Of a stretch of 64,000 bases of DNA, positions 34,681-45,594 are shown piece after piece. The notes under the pieces were generated by a model. The model did no database searches and was not told the origin of the DNA. It saw nothing but the letters and a program-made list of their open reading frames with translations. Where the stretch lies: positions 946,501-1,010,500 of the forward strand of contig JAUTXW010005216.1 of NCBI GenBank assembly GCA_030620095.1. The letters are read 5' to 3'. The position numbers and the translations under genes were made by a program. Position 1 is the stretch's first letter. Every line of letters starts with the position of its first letter. Source of the stretch: Kuschelorhynchus macadamiae. Lineage: Eukaryota > Arthropoda > Insecta > Coleoptera > Curculionidae.

Positions 34681-35771
34681 GAATAATAAGTAGTTGACAA
34701 AGTTAGACAATGCTGACTACCTCCGAGGATATAGGTTCTTAAAATACCGAAAAATCAGCTATATACATTTTATTTTTTTCAGACTGCGTTTGAAGAGATA
34801 TCACAAAATAAATTTTATATCTTTATAGCTAACATTATCAACAAGATGTTGCACATAGATTTGAGATCCGACGTTTCTTCTTCGCTGTCAGATCAACTTA
34901 TTTTTTTTTAAATAGACCTGCATTTTTTATTTTGTTTTTTAAAAGTCCTTGATTTCTAAAAACCAATGATGTAATGCACTCATTCATTTAGGGTACTTAA
35001 AATTTTCCATTGTGAATTTGGCGAGATTCGGGGTTTCTGTGCCGCTCTAACACATTGTATGTTATGGAAAAATCTTAAATCTACTGTTCAAACATTAAGT
35101 ATGATACATCGTTAGTTTTGGCACATGTTGTACCTACATATATACTATATGTAGGTACATATGAATATGATTCCAGCTTTGAATCCAGACAGAAATCACC
35201 ATGTCGTGGATTCGTATCGAAAGATTCTCTAGAATCTCTACATGACAAGAAGAGTACACGTTGAATACTTACCGTTATTACAGTTAGATGTAGAAGCATT
35301 AAATCTTATACATGACACAATCATCAATCGGTTTTTATGATCTATAGAACTATTACATATTTTGCCCTGGCTTACATCCATAATCTGTACGTGAGTACCA
35401 GAATGTAAGAAATAAAAATAGAAAAAAAATTATCTTTGTAGATTACACTTGTGTATTGAGCAAAGAGACTTTGTGAACAAAATTACCAAGCTAATAGGTC
35501 ATGCTATGTTTTTGTTTTGGGGTATTCTTCAATATAACATGTTCTGCATTCCAACATACGACAATTTCGGTTTGGGTACGTGCAGGAGACAAATGTACCC
35601 TGCACCCCCCTTGCCCCCCGAGCTAATAACCCAAGCAAAAATTACATTATATAAAGCATTTCAGCACTTTTACCTTACAAACATTTTTTAGTCTTCACGC
35701 TTATATTATTCCAATAAGAACCTAGAACTGTTTTTTAGTTATCAAATGTTTGCCTCCCCCTCTAAGACGGC

Positions 35772-35788
35772 ATTCTAAATACACCACT
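35772..35788 (-). mobile_element. hAT tip, solo
   Basis: TCTAAATACACCACTG reads on the minus strand as CAGTGGTGTATTTAGA, the same tip as the right end of the MITE at 45408-45594. A CCTCCCCCTCT tract precedes it, as in the MITE. The opposite end was not found. Confidence 0.45.
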
Positions 35789-36631
35789 GGGTAGATGTGT
35801 TCATTTTTGAAAATCCCTATCTTGATCGACACGCAGCTTTGAAAGTGAAGTGCACATACCTATAGATTATAAAAATTACTCACATATTAAACAAGGGAGA
35901 CAAACATGAAAATAGTGTCCTAATTATCAAATAAATATTGTAAATAAAGATATAGTGATATACCTACATAACCTTACTACAGTTTGCTTTAAATAGGGTG
36001 TACTATTTTTAACAGGAAGGTTCTCTTTTTCGGGTCCATGTACTCTGGTACTCTTACTATTTCCATAAATACGACAAATATCCTATATTATGAGAAGTCT
36101 GGGACAAATGATCTCTATTTTGCGAAATCTGGTGCCATTTTCTAATTATTTTTGTTATTTTTAGTCCATATTATTATGTGTATTATAATTATTATTAAAA
36201 GTCATTGAATTCTGCCAAAGTGACAAGACTTTACTTAATTATACGCTCGTACCTATTTTTACATTTCGTCAAAATGTACTCTTTTCATTTTAAAAAAAAT
36301 CTGGACAGCCTAATTTAAATCACGTTTAAGAAGCCAAAAAAACCTGCAGTAATGCATGTCGCCGGCACACAACTTCCAGGAGAAATTGCAATTTGCTATT
36401 ACAAATTACAGTGTGTGATAATCTGTGAATTATAGCTGGGAAATTCAAAACCTTGTTTTCTTTATGCTGGTATAAATATAAACACTAAGTCAAAAATCGT
36501 TGTTATTGCTCTACCATATACGACTGATTGTAGATTAGACCAGGAAATCATCAAAGAATTGTAGAATAGCTTGTTTTGGAATAGGATGTTGGGAGCTAGA
36601 TACGTTCGTTTTAATTTTTTTTCATTATGAT

Positions 36632-37005
36632 TGAATTTGTTTGTAATTAATTGACTGTATAACTGGCCTGGTTCGGCTAATTCTAACGTTAATACAACAC
36701 CAAAGAACAATTTTCAAGAAGTAATACAACTTCGAACATATTACAAATATTATGGTGTTGAAAACGAATGCGAGAGAACAAAAACGTAAGTTGACGTAAA
36801 GAAAATGAAAACAGCTGACGCACATCTACACTTCTGCAAACGTTCTCTCACACTACTCCTTCTGCTTCGTCGACCGTCGCGTCGGTCCACGGCGCGCGCC
36901 GGCGGCGGTAGCGATCCCCCCTTCGGCAGCTCGCGTACAGTCACGGCCGTCTTTCGCGACATTACACTGTTGCCGCGAGTTGTAAAATATATCGAGAACT
37001 GAACA
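36632..37005 (-). repeat. BEL 3' LTR
   Basis: 374 bp, homologous to 42480-42877. It is shorter by the segment noted there and differs at a few positions (for example GCGTACAG versus GCGCACAG). A G-rich AAGGTGGGCGCGA (37006-37018 on plus, read in minus) lies just inside and may serve as the polypurine-type primer. Confidence 0.93.
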
Positions 37006-37054
37006 TCGCGCCCACCTTGAAAGGACGCACTTTCAACCACAAATTGCTATAAGT

Positions 37055-39412
37055 TTAGTTTATAGGAAGCGGACAAATCTTCGCGAACGAACGCTTAATG
37101 TTTCCCTTCTTCGTCCTTATGGTGGCTACTCGAGATATCCCATCTTTTCCTGGATGCAGACATTCGATCCTACCTAATGACCATTTACATGGCGGGAGAC
37201 CATCTTCTTTAATCACTACCAAGTCGTCGACCTTTATGGTTGCTTGATTGCTGCGCCACTTCATCCGCTGCTGCAGTTCAGAAATGTACTCAAGGGACCA
37301 CCTTGACCAAAAGTGCTGTTGAAGCTTCTGGATCTGTTGAAAATGTGACAGCTTGTTGTCGGAAATCTTGGTGACGTCTGGATCAGCCACTGACGCTATT
37401 GGACGACCAATAAGGAAGTGGGAGGGTGTCAAAGGTGTATAGTCTGAAGGATCACTTGAAAGAGGAGACAAGGGACGTGAATTTAACACAGCCTCGATTT
37501 GTACCAATAAAGTATAAAATTTTTCAAACGTTAATGAAGCGTTACTTGCGACGCGTTTGAAATGAAATTTTGTGGCCTTAACGCCGGCCTCCCACAAACC
37601 GCCGAAATGTGGGGAGTGGGGAGGAATAAAAGACCAGGCAATACCATCATTTTCAAGGGATTCAGTCAAACTGTCGGCATTTATTTGCAAAAACCTCCCT
37701 AATTCCTTCAACTCATGATTAGCTCCCACGAAATTACTTCCGTTGTCGGAATAGATCTGCGAAGGCCTTCCACGGCGAGAAATGAATCGCCTTAACGCTG
37801 CCAAAAAAACTTCAGTTGTCAGGTCTGAAACTAATTCGAGATGAATGGCCTTCGTAGTAAAGCAGACAAATAGGCAAATATAGGCTTTGGTTACCTTATA
37901 GCCACGACCTTGTCTATCTCGTATTAGAAATGGCCCCGCGTAATCGACTCCAGTTGTAAAAAATGGCGGAGCTGGTGTTACCCGTTTATCAGGTAAATTT
38001 CCCATTATTGGGTTAATTAATTGTGGATTAGTTTTAAAACAATGAACACAATCGTGATAAATTTTGCGAGATAAGTTGCGACCTCCAACAGGCCAAAAAC
38101 GATTGCGAATACTAGCTAGGAGTAACTGAGGTCCAGCGTGCAGTAACAAGATGTGCTCTCTTTGAAATAAAAGTTTTGTTAATTGATGAAAAGCCGATAG
38201 AATTATCGGGTGTTTTTTGTCAAATTTAAAATTTGAATTGTCAAGCCTACCTCCCACTCTAAGAATTCCATCTTTATCCAAAAACGGGTGGAGCTTTGAA
38301 AGCTTGCTACATTTATCAATAATTTTATTTTTGTTTAACGAAATGATTTCATTTTTAAAAGTATCGTATTGAGAAATTTTAACAAGATACAAAAACGAGT
38401 GCTTAATTTCATGATAAGTTAATGGACCTAAAACTCTAAAATGCAGTGGTTTTAGACAATTGTCTTTAAATCGAAAGCAGTATGCTACTACACGCTGCAG
38501 CCTGTTAAGACTTGAGTAATTGCTTATGTCTATAATTGGCGGTGTAGTTTTCGTAGCATGCGCTTGAACAACGGTCTTTCGTAATTCCGGTAAGTTATTT
38601 TCCGGTTGCTGACCTTTGGGCCACGCGACTTCGTCAAGTCTTAACCATTCCGGCCCCGACCAGTAAGTTTTTAATGAATTAAGCTCATTCGGTTTAACAC
38701 CTCGCGATATGTGATCCGCTGGATTATCGAAGGTTGGTACATGCCTCCACTCAGAAACCTCGGTAAGCTCTTGTATGTTCATGACTCGATTGCCAACAAA
38801 AACCTGCAGTGAGCTTGGAGACATGTTTAACCATCCCAAGACAATAGTGGAGTCACACCAATAAACAGTTCTATCAATAGGCATTTTTAACGAAAGTTTT
38901 ACCTTATCCACTAAACGCGCAAGTAATAATGCGGCAGTAAGCTCTAGACGAGGAATGGTTTGTGTCTTTAAAGGCGCAACCTTGGATTTCACGGAAACAA
39001 GTTCTATGTATACCTTGCCGTTATTGTCTTGTGACTTTATGAAAACACATGCACCAAATGCCTGGACGGACGCGTCCGAGAATCCGTGAATTTCAGTTCG
39101 AACTAAGTTTTTACAAGTTACCTGTCTTTTGATATTAAGTTTGTTTAAGCAAGTTAACTGATCGCGAAATTGTAACCATCTAGTGTGTAAAGCTTGTGGT
39201 AAAGAGCTGTCCCAGCCTAAACTTTCAAGCCATATATCGCGTAGAATAATTTTGGCTAATATTACAGTGCCACTAAGCAAACCCAAAGGATCAAAGATTT
39301 GTGATATTTCGGATAAGACCGTGCGTTTTGTAATTTGTGTATACACCGATTTTGTACGAAAGACAGTCAGTTCGTCCATTCCAAAGCAATCCCAAAGTTT
39401 TCGTGTTTTCAT
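37055..39412 (-). CDS. BEL RNase H-integrase frame
   Basis: The domains from the frame's start are the RT connection (ISQIFDPLGLLSG), RNase H (FSDASVQAFGACVF, IPRLELTAALLLAR with Glu, VYWCDSTIVLGWL with Asp), integrase HHCC zinc region (H..H then DCVHCFK), integrase core (TGVDYAGPF with D, YSDNGSNFVGA with D, and E in GGLWEAGVKA), and DUF5641 (WSRWSLEYISELQQR, then VVIKEDGLPPCKW). The stop is at 37055, just inside the 3' LTR junction. The Met at 39412 is not a real start: the first ~25 codons overlap the upstream frame. Catalytic residues look intact. Confidence 0.9.
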   Translation of the reverse strand: MKTRKLWDCFGMDELTVFRTKSVYTQITKRTVLSEISQIFDPLGLLSGTVILAKIILRDIWLESLGWDSSLPQALHTRWLQFRDQLTCLNKLNIKRQVTCKNLVRTEIHGFSDASVQAFGACVFIKSQDNNGKVYIELVSVKSKVAPLKTQTIPRLELTAALLLARLVDKVKLSLKMPIDRTVYWCDSTIVLGWLNMSPSSLQVFVGNRVMNIQELTEVSEWRHVPTFDNPADHISRGVKPNELNSLKTYWSGPEWLRLDEVAWPKGQQPENNLPELRKTVVQAHATKTTPPIIDISNYSSLNRLQRVVAYCFRFKDNCLKPLHFRVLGPLTYHEIKHSFLYLVKISQYDTFKNEIISLNKNKIIDKCSKLSKLHPFLDKDGILRVGGRLDNSNFKFDKKHPIILSAFHQLTKLLFQREHILLLHAGPQLLLASIRNRFWPVGGRNLSRKIYHDCVHCFKTNPQLINPIMGNLPDKRVTPAPPFFTTGVDYAGPFLIRDRQGRGYKVTKAYICLFVCFTTKAIHLELVSDLTTEVFLAALRRFISRRGRPSQIYSDNGSNFVGANHELKELGRFLQINADSLTESLENDGIAWSFIPPHSPHFGGLWEAGVKATKFHFKRVASNASLTFEKFYTLLVQIEAVLNSRPLSPLSSDPSDYTPLTPSHFLIGRPIASVADPDVTKISDNKLSHFQQIQKLQQHFWSRWSLEYISELQQRMKWRSNQATIKVDDLVVIKEDGLPPCKWSLGRIECLHPGKDGISRVATIRTKKGNIKRSFAKICPLPIN

Positions 39413-42245
39413 TTGCGCCCAAATCTATAAAATCGTTTTTATCAGAAGTTTTGATATAGAGTAAAATTTCATTGTTATTGGATATCCACTTACGCAAATG
39501 AAAACCCGCTGTTTTAAGAATGCTTGAAACATCGTTTGCTAAAGATACCGCAGATTCAAAATCATTCGTTCCTGTCAATAAATCATCGACATAAAAGTCT
39601 TCTAGGATGACACGAGAAGCAGCAGGGTAAAATGATTTTGATTCAATGCCTAATTGGTGAAGACAGCGTATGGCTAAATAAGACGCCGATTTCGTCCCGT
39701 ATGTTACGGTTTGTAATTCATAAATATCAATTGGTTTAGTGCTGTCTTCACGCCACAAAATTCTTTGCAAACTAGTCTGTTCAGGTTGTACCTTGCACAT
39801 TCTGTACATTTTTTCGACGTCCGCAGCCATTACAAAGTTGTGCTTTCGAAAACGTATGAGTATTGAAACCAGATCGGACTGAATGGTCGGTCCAGCCATC
39901 TGTATATCGTTAAATGAAAGACCGGTTGAACTAGCGCACGAAGCATCGAAAACTGTCCGAAGCTTTGTAGTGAGACTTTCCTCCTTTATAACGCCGTGAT
40001 GCGGCATGTAATAAGTGGGCTTTGTATCATGGTTTACTTCAACCTTACACATATGTCCTAAAGACTGATATTCGTCGATAAATTTAAAATATTTAAGTTT
40101 AAAATCGTGATTGCGCTCGAACTTACGCTCTAAAGAGAAAAAACGCTTTTGCGCATTGTTGTAAGAATCGCCCAGACCTTCAGGACTAGCCAGCAACGGT
40201 ATGGTTACCAAAAAATGACCATCTGAATCACGAGTAAAAGTTTGTAAAAAATGTTTTTCGCAAGCTTTTTCTTCCAATGACATTGGTTTTACACCAGAAA
40301 AATCTTCAATCTCCCAAAATCGACAAAGTTGTTTGTCGATGTCTATGTTTTTAACGAGATTGCATTGCACGGCGTTACCCGAATCGGCCTGTATTGTGCC
40401 TGAAATGACCCAACCGAATTTTGTTTTCTGTAAATAAGGCCCCTTTGTTCCTAACTTTACTTGACCTATGCAAATAATATCCCAAAAACAGTCTGCACCA
40501 ATAAGCAGGTCGATTTCGCCCGGTATATCAAAGTGAGGATCTGCCAATTGTAAGTTGTTTGGTATATTAAGTTCTTGTTTATTGACCCTAAAGTTAGGTA
40601 ACGTATCGGTTATTTGAGGGACTATTAAACACGAAACTTTGAGGCTGAACTGGTTAATTTTAGATTTTACTAAAGCAAAGCACTTACCTTTACATTCTGA
40701 ATATGTTTCATTAATACCACTTATTTTTATATCGGCAGAAAATGAGTTAAGCTTTAATTTAGAGGCAAAATGTTCAGTAATAAAGCTGCTTTGTGATCCA
40801 GCATCCAATAAGGCCCGGGCTGTACGCGGTTTGTTACTGACATCTAATACATTTATTAAAACAGTCGATAAAAGTACTTGGTTATTTATAACTTTATTAC
40901 AAGACGTTAAATTAACGCTTTCTTGTTTGTTGTCACCACCATCAGAATGTAAGAGCGTGTGATGCTTACTCTTGCACTTTTTACAAGTACCAGAGAAGCA
41001 CTGTCGGTATAAATGGCCAGCCTTTAAACAATTTAAGCAAATGCGTTTGGTTTTTAACTGCTCGATCTTGTCATTTAAATTTAATTTAAGAAAATCAGGG
41101 CAAGCTGAAATATAATGCTTATTATTATTGCAAAACGAACATTTTGAAGTTTTTTGTAAATTATTGTCATCTTTAGCGACAAAGGATTTTACCCTTTTAT
41201 CGCGTTTGTTGTGTTGCTCAGTGCTGCCGACATGTTCTTTTGTCTGCTCCATGGACTCCAAAAGGTCCGCTCTTTCCTTTAAAAATTTAGATAAGTTATC
41301 CAAAGTAGGCGTTTTAAAGGTAGATTTCAATTGTTCCCATTTTCTGAGAGTAATATTGTCTAATTTTGTCGTTACTAAGTAAATAATTAAGGTATCCCAA
41401 AAATCAATGGGTTCATTTAAAGTTTTCAGAGCTCTTAGATGTTTGGCAACACTGTCAACTAGCTTTCGCAAGGCGCTTGACGATTCGGTGGAAATTTTAT
41501 CGATATTGAAAAGTGATTTAACATGATTTTGTATTAAAATCCTACTATTGTTAAAACGGTCGCAAATTAATGCCCAAGCATTGTCGTAGTTAGAACCTGA
41601 AATTTCTAAGCTCGCAATAATTTCAATAACACTGGGGCCTAAATAGGATCGGAGGTAATGAAATTTTTGAATATCTGATAAAATGGAATTTTTATGAATT
41701 AATGATTCGTTCGTATCTCTGAATTCTAACCATTTATCATACTCGCCATTGTAAGTTATGATTTCAATCACTGGAAGTTTAACTCCACCAGTACCCGCGC
41801 TATTGTTTTGTGGAAGTAAAATTTGTGAAATGTTAGCGCTCGACTGGTTAGAGGCTACGCTAGAGGCCGCCAAACTGCCAGCAACCGAACTTCCTGATGC
41901 ACGGCCACCACCAGCGCCGCCATCTGAAAGTGTAAATAACGTGTTTGAAATCAAGAACCGTTTAGACCTGGCAACAACGCTAAAGAAAGATTTCTCGAAA
42001 ACTTCGCGCTCTTTATAAATTGTTTCAGCAACGGGCTCTTCCCTTAACGCCTCAATTTGACCTTGCAGATCTTCAAAGTCATCAATAATACGATGAAATC
42101 GCTCATAACGTTGTTCTACCTCAAGAAATAAATTGTGATCTTCGATATTGTAATTAGGATATTTTTGTTCGAGATTTGTAATGAATTTATCGAAATTTGT
42201 AAGTTTGGCCTTGACTGAACCCCTTTTTTTGATTAGTACGTCCAT
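39291..42245 (-). CDS. BEL Gag-protease-RT frame
   Basis: 984 codons starting MDVLIKKRGS. Residues ~1-70 form an N-terminal coiled-coil-like region. Residues ~155-320 are DUF1759-type Gag. Zinc knuckles lie at about residues 375-440 (CSFCNNNKHYISAC, CLNCLKAGHLYRQC, a third CKKCKSKHH). The DUF1758 protease has ALLDAGSQSSFI (catalytic D). The RT follows with TKLRTVFDASCASSTG and the catalytic FYVDDLLTG near residue 900. The last ~20 residues are off-frame: the RT/RNase H junction continues in the next frame (39412-37055). It acts as a polyprotein for the capsid-like particle and reverse transcription. BEL elements normally carry one continuous Gag-Pol frame, so the break is probably a mutation. 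Confidence 0.9.
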   Translation of the reverse strand: MDVLIKKRGSVKAKLTNFDKFITNLEQKYPNYNIEDHNLFLEVEQRYERFHRIIDDFEDLQGQIEALREEPVAETIYKEREVFEKSFFSVVARSKRFLISNTLFTLSDGGAGGGRASGSSVAGSLAASSVASNQSSANISQILLPQNNSAGTGGVKLPVIEIITYNGEYDKWLEFRDTNESLIHKNSILSDIQKFHYLRSYLGPSVIEIIASLEISGSNYDNAWALICDRFNNSRILIQNHVKSLFNIDKISTESSSALRKLVDSVAKHLRALKTLNEPIDFWDTLIIYLVTTKLDNITLRKWEQLKSTFKTPTLDNLSKFLKERADLLESMEQTKEHVGSTEQHNKRDKRVKSFVAKDDNNLQKTSKCSFCNNNKHYISACPDFLKLNLNDKIEQLKTKRICLNCLKAGHLYRQCFSGTCKKCKSKHHTLLHSDGGDNKQESVNLTSCNKVINNQVLLSTVLINVLDVSNKPRTARALLDAGSQSSFITEHFASKLKLNSFSADIKISGINETYSECKGKCFALVKSKINQFSLKVSCLIVPQITDTLPNFRVNKQELNIPNNLQLADPHFDIPGEIDLLIGADCFWDIICIGQVKLGTKGPYLQKTKFGWVISGTIQADSGNAVQCNLVKNIDIDKQLCRFWEIEDFSGVKPMSLEEKACEKHFLQTFTRDSDGHFLVTIPLLASPEGLGDSYNNAQKRFFSLERKFERNHDFKLKYFKFIDEYQSLGHMCKVEVNHDTKPTYYMPHHGVIKEESLTTKLRTVFDASCASSTGLSFNDIQMAGPTIQSDLVSILIRFRKHNFVMAADVEKMYRMCKVQPEQTSLQRILWREDSTKPIDIYELQTVTYGTKSASYLAIRCLHQLGIESKSFYPAASRVILEDFYVDDLLTGTNDFESAVSLANDVSSILKTAGFHLRKWISNNNEILLYIKTSDKNDFIDLGANENTKTLGLLWNGRTDCLSYKIGVYTNYKTHGLIRNITNL

Positions 42246-42463
42246 GTTAAAATGCTTTTATGTAAAAAAAAATGTAACAGAAAGAAAGGAAAGAAATGTA
42301 AATGTAAATAAATGACGAACAAACGCTTTATTGGTGGTTCAATCAAGCCTGCGCTAAATTGCATGCACTAGGAAGCGATACAAGGAAATCTTATTGGAAA
42401 GGACCCACCTGAATGATGTCTTCAACTTGTAAGGAACGGCAGCACCTTCCAATCACATAAAAA

Positions 42464-42479
42464 TCCGGATGAAGGACCA
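42464..42479 (-). promoter_or_regulatory. BEL primer-binding site
   Basis: Immediately inside the 5' LTR the element reads TGGTCCTTCATCCGGA, starting with the obligatory TGG that pairs with tRNA CCA. The first nine bases agree with the 3' end of insect tRNA-Tyr (…GAAGGACCA), followed by a near-match to its T-arm. The tRNA identity is from general knowledge and tentative. Confidence 0.55.
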
Positions 42480-42877
42480 TGAATTTGTTTGTAATTAATT
42501 GACTGTATAACTGGCCTGGTTCGGCTAATTCTAACGTTAATAAAACACCAAAGAAGTAAACTAAATACTCAAAACATTTTAATTTTCAAGAAGTAATACA
42601 ACTTCGAACATATTACAAATATTATGGTGTTGAAAACGAATGCGAGAGAACAAAAACGTAAGTTGACGTAAAGAAAATGAAAACAGCTGACGCACATCTA
42701 CACTTCTGCAAACGTTCTCTCACACTACTCCTTCTGCTTCGTCGACCGTCGCGTCGGTCCACGGCGCGCGCCGGCGGCGGTAGCGATCCCCCCTTCGGCA
42801 GCTCGCGCACAGTCACGGCCGTCTTTCGCGACATTACACTGTTGCCGCGAGTTGTAAAATATATCGAGAACTGAACA
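42480..42877 (-). repeat. BEL 5' LTR
   Basis: 398 bp; in element orientation it starts TGTTCAGTTCTCG and ends ACAAACAAATTCA. It contains a GC-rich block (GGCGCGCGCCG region, 42760-42800). It has an extra GTAAACTAAATACTCAAAAC-containing segment at about 42556-42581 that the 3' LTR lacks. The 5' LTR should hold the promoter. A 98-116-residue open frame crossing it is non-coding. Confidence 0.93.
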
Positions 42878-42882
42878 ATGAT

Positions 42883-45407
42883 CTGTAATTTTGTACGTGG
42901 TCGCTTTTTAAATATAGGGGTGTATATCGTATTCCCCAATGATTTAATAACTAAGTATTCCCAATAGAACAATAATTAATCACGTTTTAACTGTCATTGA
43001 TTACCTACGAATATGTTTTTCATTATCCGCATCCAACTCGTCATGACGTCATGCACAACACAGTCGGTTAATTTTAGATGCACTTTATCTTCGAACGCAT
43101 GCCTAGTCAGAAACTCGGGTATTAAAAAATTAAAAAATTACAGATTTCTGCTCTTGTTGTTCCTAGTTTGCATTAGATCGCTCTATGTCCGATAATTAAA
43201 ATTGAAACAAGGTGACTGCATTCAATGAAAATTGATATTCACAAGAATCGATATTAATAACAATTCGAAATCAAAACAATGCATATTAAATAACACCAGT
43301 TACCTTATACCCGCTAATCATTTAAATTCCACAACTCTTATACAAATAAATCTCGTATAAACTATTATTTATTTATTCAAATCTATATTTCAAGTATTTT
43401 AATTTCCATGGTAAAGGGTCCGTGTTATATCTTTTTGATGTAGTATAAATTAGAGATAAACGAATATCAGAATCAAAATAATGAGCACTATTCTATTTAC
43501 ATTTTTAGGGTGTTAATGGAATTGATATTTAAAAAAAATGATATGGTAAAAGATGCTTTAATTTTTTTTGATATGCGATAAAAATAAATTAATTTTTTTT
43601 ATTACATGACTTCTTAAATCAGATTTGCCTTCATACGGTTGAAATAAATTAATCTCCACAAAGTCGTTATTGCATTCTGTATTAATATTAATTTAATGCG
43701 ATCCACTTTGAAGCAATTACATTTTAATAAGAATCAATATATTAAATATTTAAACAGATTTTTGTATATGGCATTTATTTCATACCAATTTTTATTAACA
43801 TCGATTTGATGAAATGCAATAACTAGGGAAAGACGCATGTATATAGAAATTTTAAGTAGGCTGTATACGTGTTAAAAAAGGATAAACAACTACTTTTTTG
43901 TGGTATCAAGTGAAATGGTCTGCAAAGAAATTGCTTATCATAAAAATGTCATTCGGTAAAATCGGTATCCGCAAAAATTCGATATCGGAAGAATTAAAAC
44001 GAAGAAAAATTGTATGCAGGTAGCATCATTTATATGTTTTGCAATTAAATTTGGTACCAAAGACGCGTATGACTAAAAAGTAAAATGACGTTCCATAGAA
44101 ATCGCATTTAGCATAAACTTTTATAAACTCTTATTTACTTAAAACAAAAAAGGATATTTCTGTTAACATAAAAAACAATTGCTTTATGATTCTCAATGTT
44201 TTTTTACATATTAGGATTGTACGTGTTTTGCACGAGAAGGGAACTGGAAGAAGAAGACGATAAAAAGCTTTGCTTTTTTTAATTAAGAACTGACAGCCTT
44301 AGAATTTTTTTTGTAAAAGCCAAGGAAATGAACTGGGGGAGCTTAATTTATATCTAATACTGCATGATGGGCCATCAAATTTTTTGCGGATAGTCCGGCC
44401 CCCGATGGAACGACGATGACCAATGTTGAATAAAGAAATAACAAATTCTAATCCTCTAGGCCTTATTCTCAGAAACAAAAAAATCAACTTAAATATTATA
44501 CTATTAGAAATTAAGAGATCTACCGATTAATGGGTTCACTTAAATACAAGTTGAGAGAATCTTAAAACGCATATGCAAATCATACTACAGAGAAAGCTAT
44601 AAATAAAGTTTTTTTTTCATATCAGAAGTTCTTACTGTTCTCAGCCCATAAGAAAACCATCGAGATTTCTACAAACACAAAATAACTCTTAAACACAGCT
44701 CTAAAATAATGTATAACAGCCTAATTAGCGAGTAGTCAGATGTTTGTAAGGTTTAATTCTCTGTAAAAGAATAAAATTAAAATTATTATAAACATTTTAT
44801 TCTATCAATTTTAGTAGTCTACAATTAAATTAAAATTGAATTCATTAACTAAATAATCTTTACTTACCTGACTATATTGCTGAACTAACTTAATCTACAG
44901 ATTTCAATACTCTAATGTAATCTGTTCATTTCACACTTCTCAGCCTTGATTTCCTTTTTTTTTATGATAATGTGACATATATTGCACGTTATTCTCAAAA
45001 ACTAGGTATATATTATTATTAATTAGGCCTACGGGTATTTCCTAGCATCGGATGTTTGTTGTAATTTTGGAGAAAGTGTTTTCTATGGTTCTTTACTAAA
45101 AACAAGACGTAATTTACTGTAATTAATGGGCCATTAAATATTATTATGCAAACGATTTTTTGTAGCGTGTTATTTAAAAAAGTATTGTAGATTTTAGGTT
45201 TTTTATTTTATTTATTTTATTTATTTAACAATAAATAATTTAGAATGTTGTTATCTAATATTTATAATATAATCTTCTATGTTCAAGATTTTGGATCTTC
45301 ATTCCTCAGATCCTCCCAATGTTAAAGCAGTAATAATTTTTTGAAGAAAAGCATTTTTTTTTCTCACAAATGAGAATATTTTTCCTGAAAATAGATATGA
45401 TCCTAGG
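42883..45407. other. Unassigned AT-rich interval right of the BEL element
   Basis: No gene was recognised. It contains the inverted partner (44071-44098) of the 28-bp motif at 31817-31844. At 45187-45240 there is a TTTATTTTATTTATT-type run that on the minus strand could be a LINE tail. Small frames (43013-43195, 44299-44487) show no resemblance to known families. Confidence 0.4.
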
Positions 45408-45594
45408 CAGTGATAAATTTAGAATTCCTTCCTGGGGGGCAAATATTTGGCTACTAAAAAAAGGCCTTCGTGACAGGTGCAAATAATTGGCTAAAAAAAA
45501 GGTCACACACAACACAAGCATAATACCCATGAAATTCTGCTTTCAAATATATTGCCCCTTCTTCGCCCCCCTCCCACCTCTAAATACACCACTG
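45408..45594. mobile_element. hAT-type MITE, 187 bp
   Basis: The left tip CAGTGATAAATTTAGAATTCC and right tip CTCTAAATACACCACTG are inverted repeats with a few mismatches. Pyrimidine/purine tracts (CTGGGGGGC on the left, GCCCCCCTCC on the right) sit just inside. Flanks ATCCTAGG (45400-45407) and ATTATAGG (45595-45602) match at 6 of 8 positions, as expected for an aged 8-bp duplication. There is no coding capacity. Confidence 0.7.

Larger units (their letters stand above)
31458..36626. other. Gene-poor AT-rich interval left of the BEL element
   Basis: No confident gene. Small signals are listed separately: a P-type tip at 31511-31521, a minus-strand frame at 32463-32645, the (TA)n at 33741-33817, an ACAGGGTGTT element tip at 34576 and a hAT tip at 35772-35788. 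A plus-strand frame at 33377-33637 has no family resemblance. A 28-bp motif (31817-31844) is inverted at 44071-44098, on the other side of the BEL element. Confidence 0.4.
36632..42877 (-). mobile_element. BEL/Pao LTR retrotransposon, structurally complete
   Basis: It is bounded by two LTRs (36632-37005 and 42480-42877) starting TG and ending CA in element orientation. It is flanked by the exact 5-bp duplication ATGAT (36627-36631, 42878-42882). The internal region encodes, in order, a BEL-type Gag with zinc knuckles, aspartic protease, RT, RNase H, integrase and a C-terminal DUF5641-like domain. This order, with integrase last, is the BEL/Pao (Belpaoviridae) layout. No envelope frame is present. 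One frame break separates the two long frames. The LTRs are nearly identical apart from a 24-26 bp length difference and a few substitutions, so insertion looks fairly recent. Confidence 0.95.

Noticed and set aside
36750..37040. Open frames in the BEL LTRs (also 42622-42972, 36805-37002, 42677-42874)
   Set aside because: They are duplicated only because the LTRs are duplicated. The GC-rich block keeps frames open by chance.
40639..42018. Plus-strand frames of 84-107 codons inside the BEL element
   Set aside because: Antisense shadows of the Gag-Pol frame.
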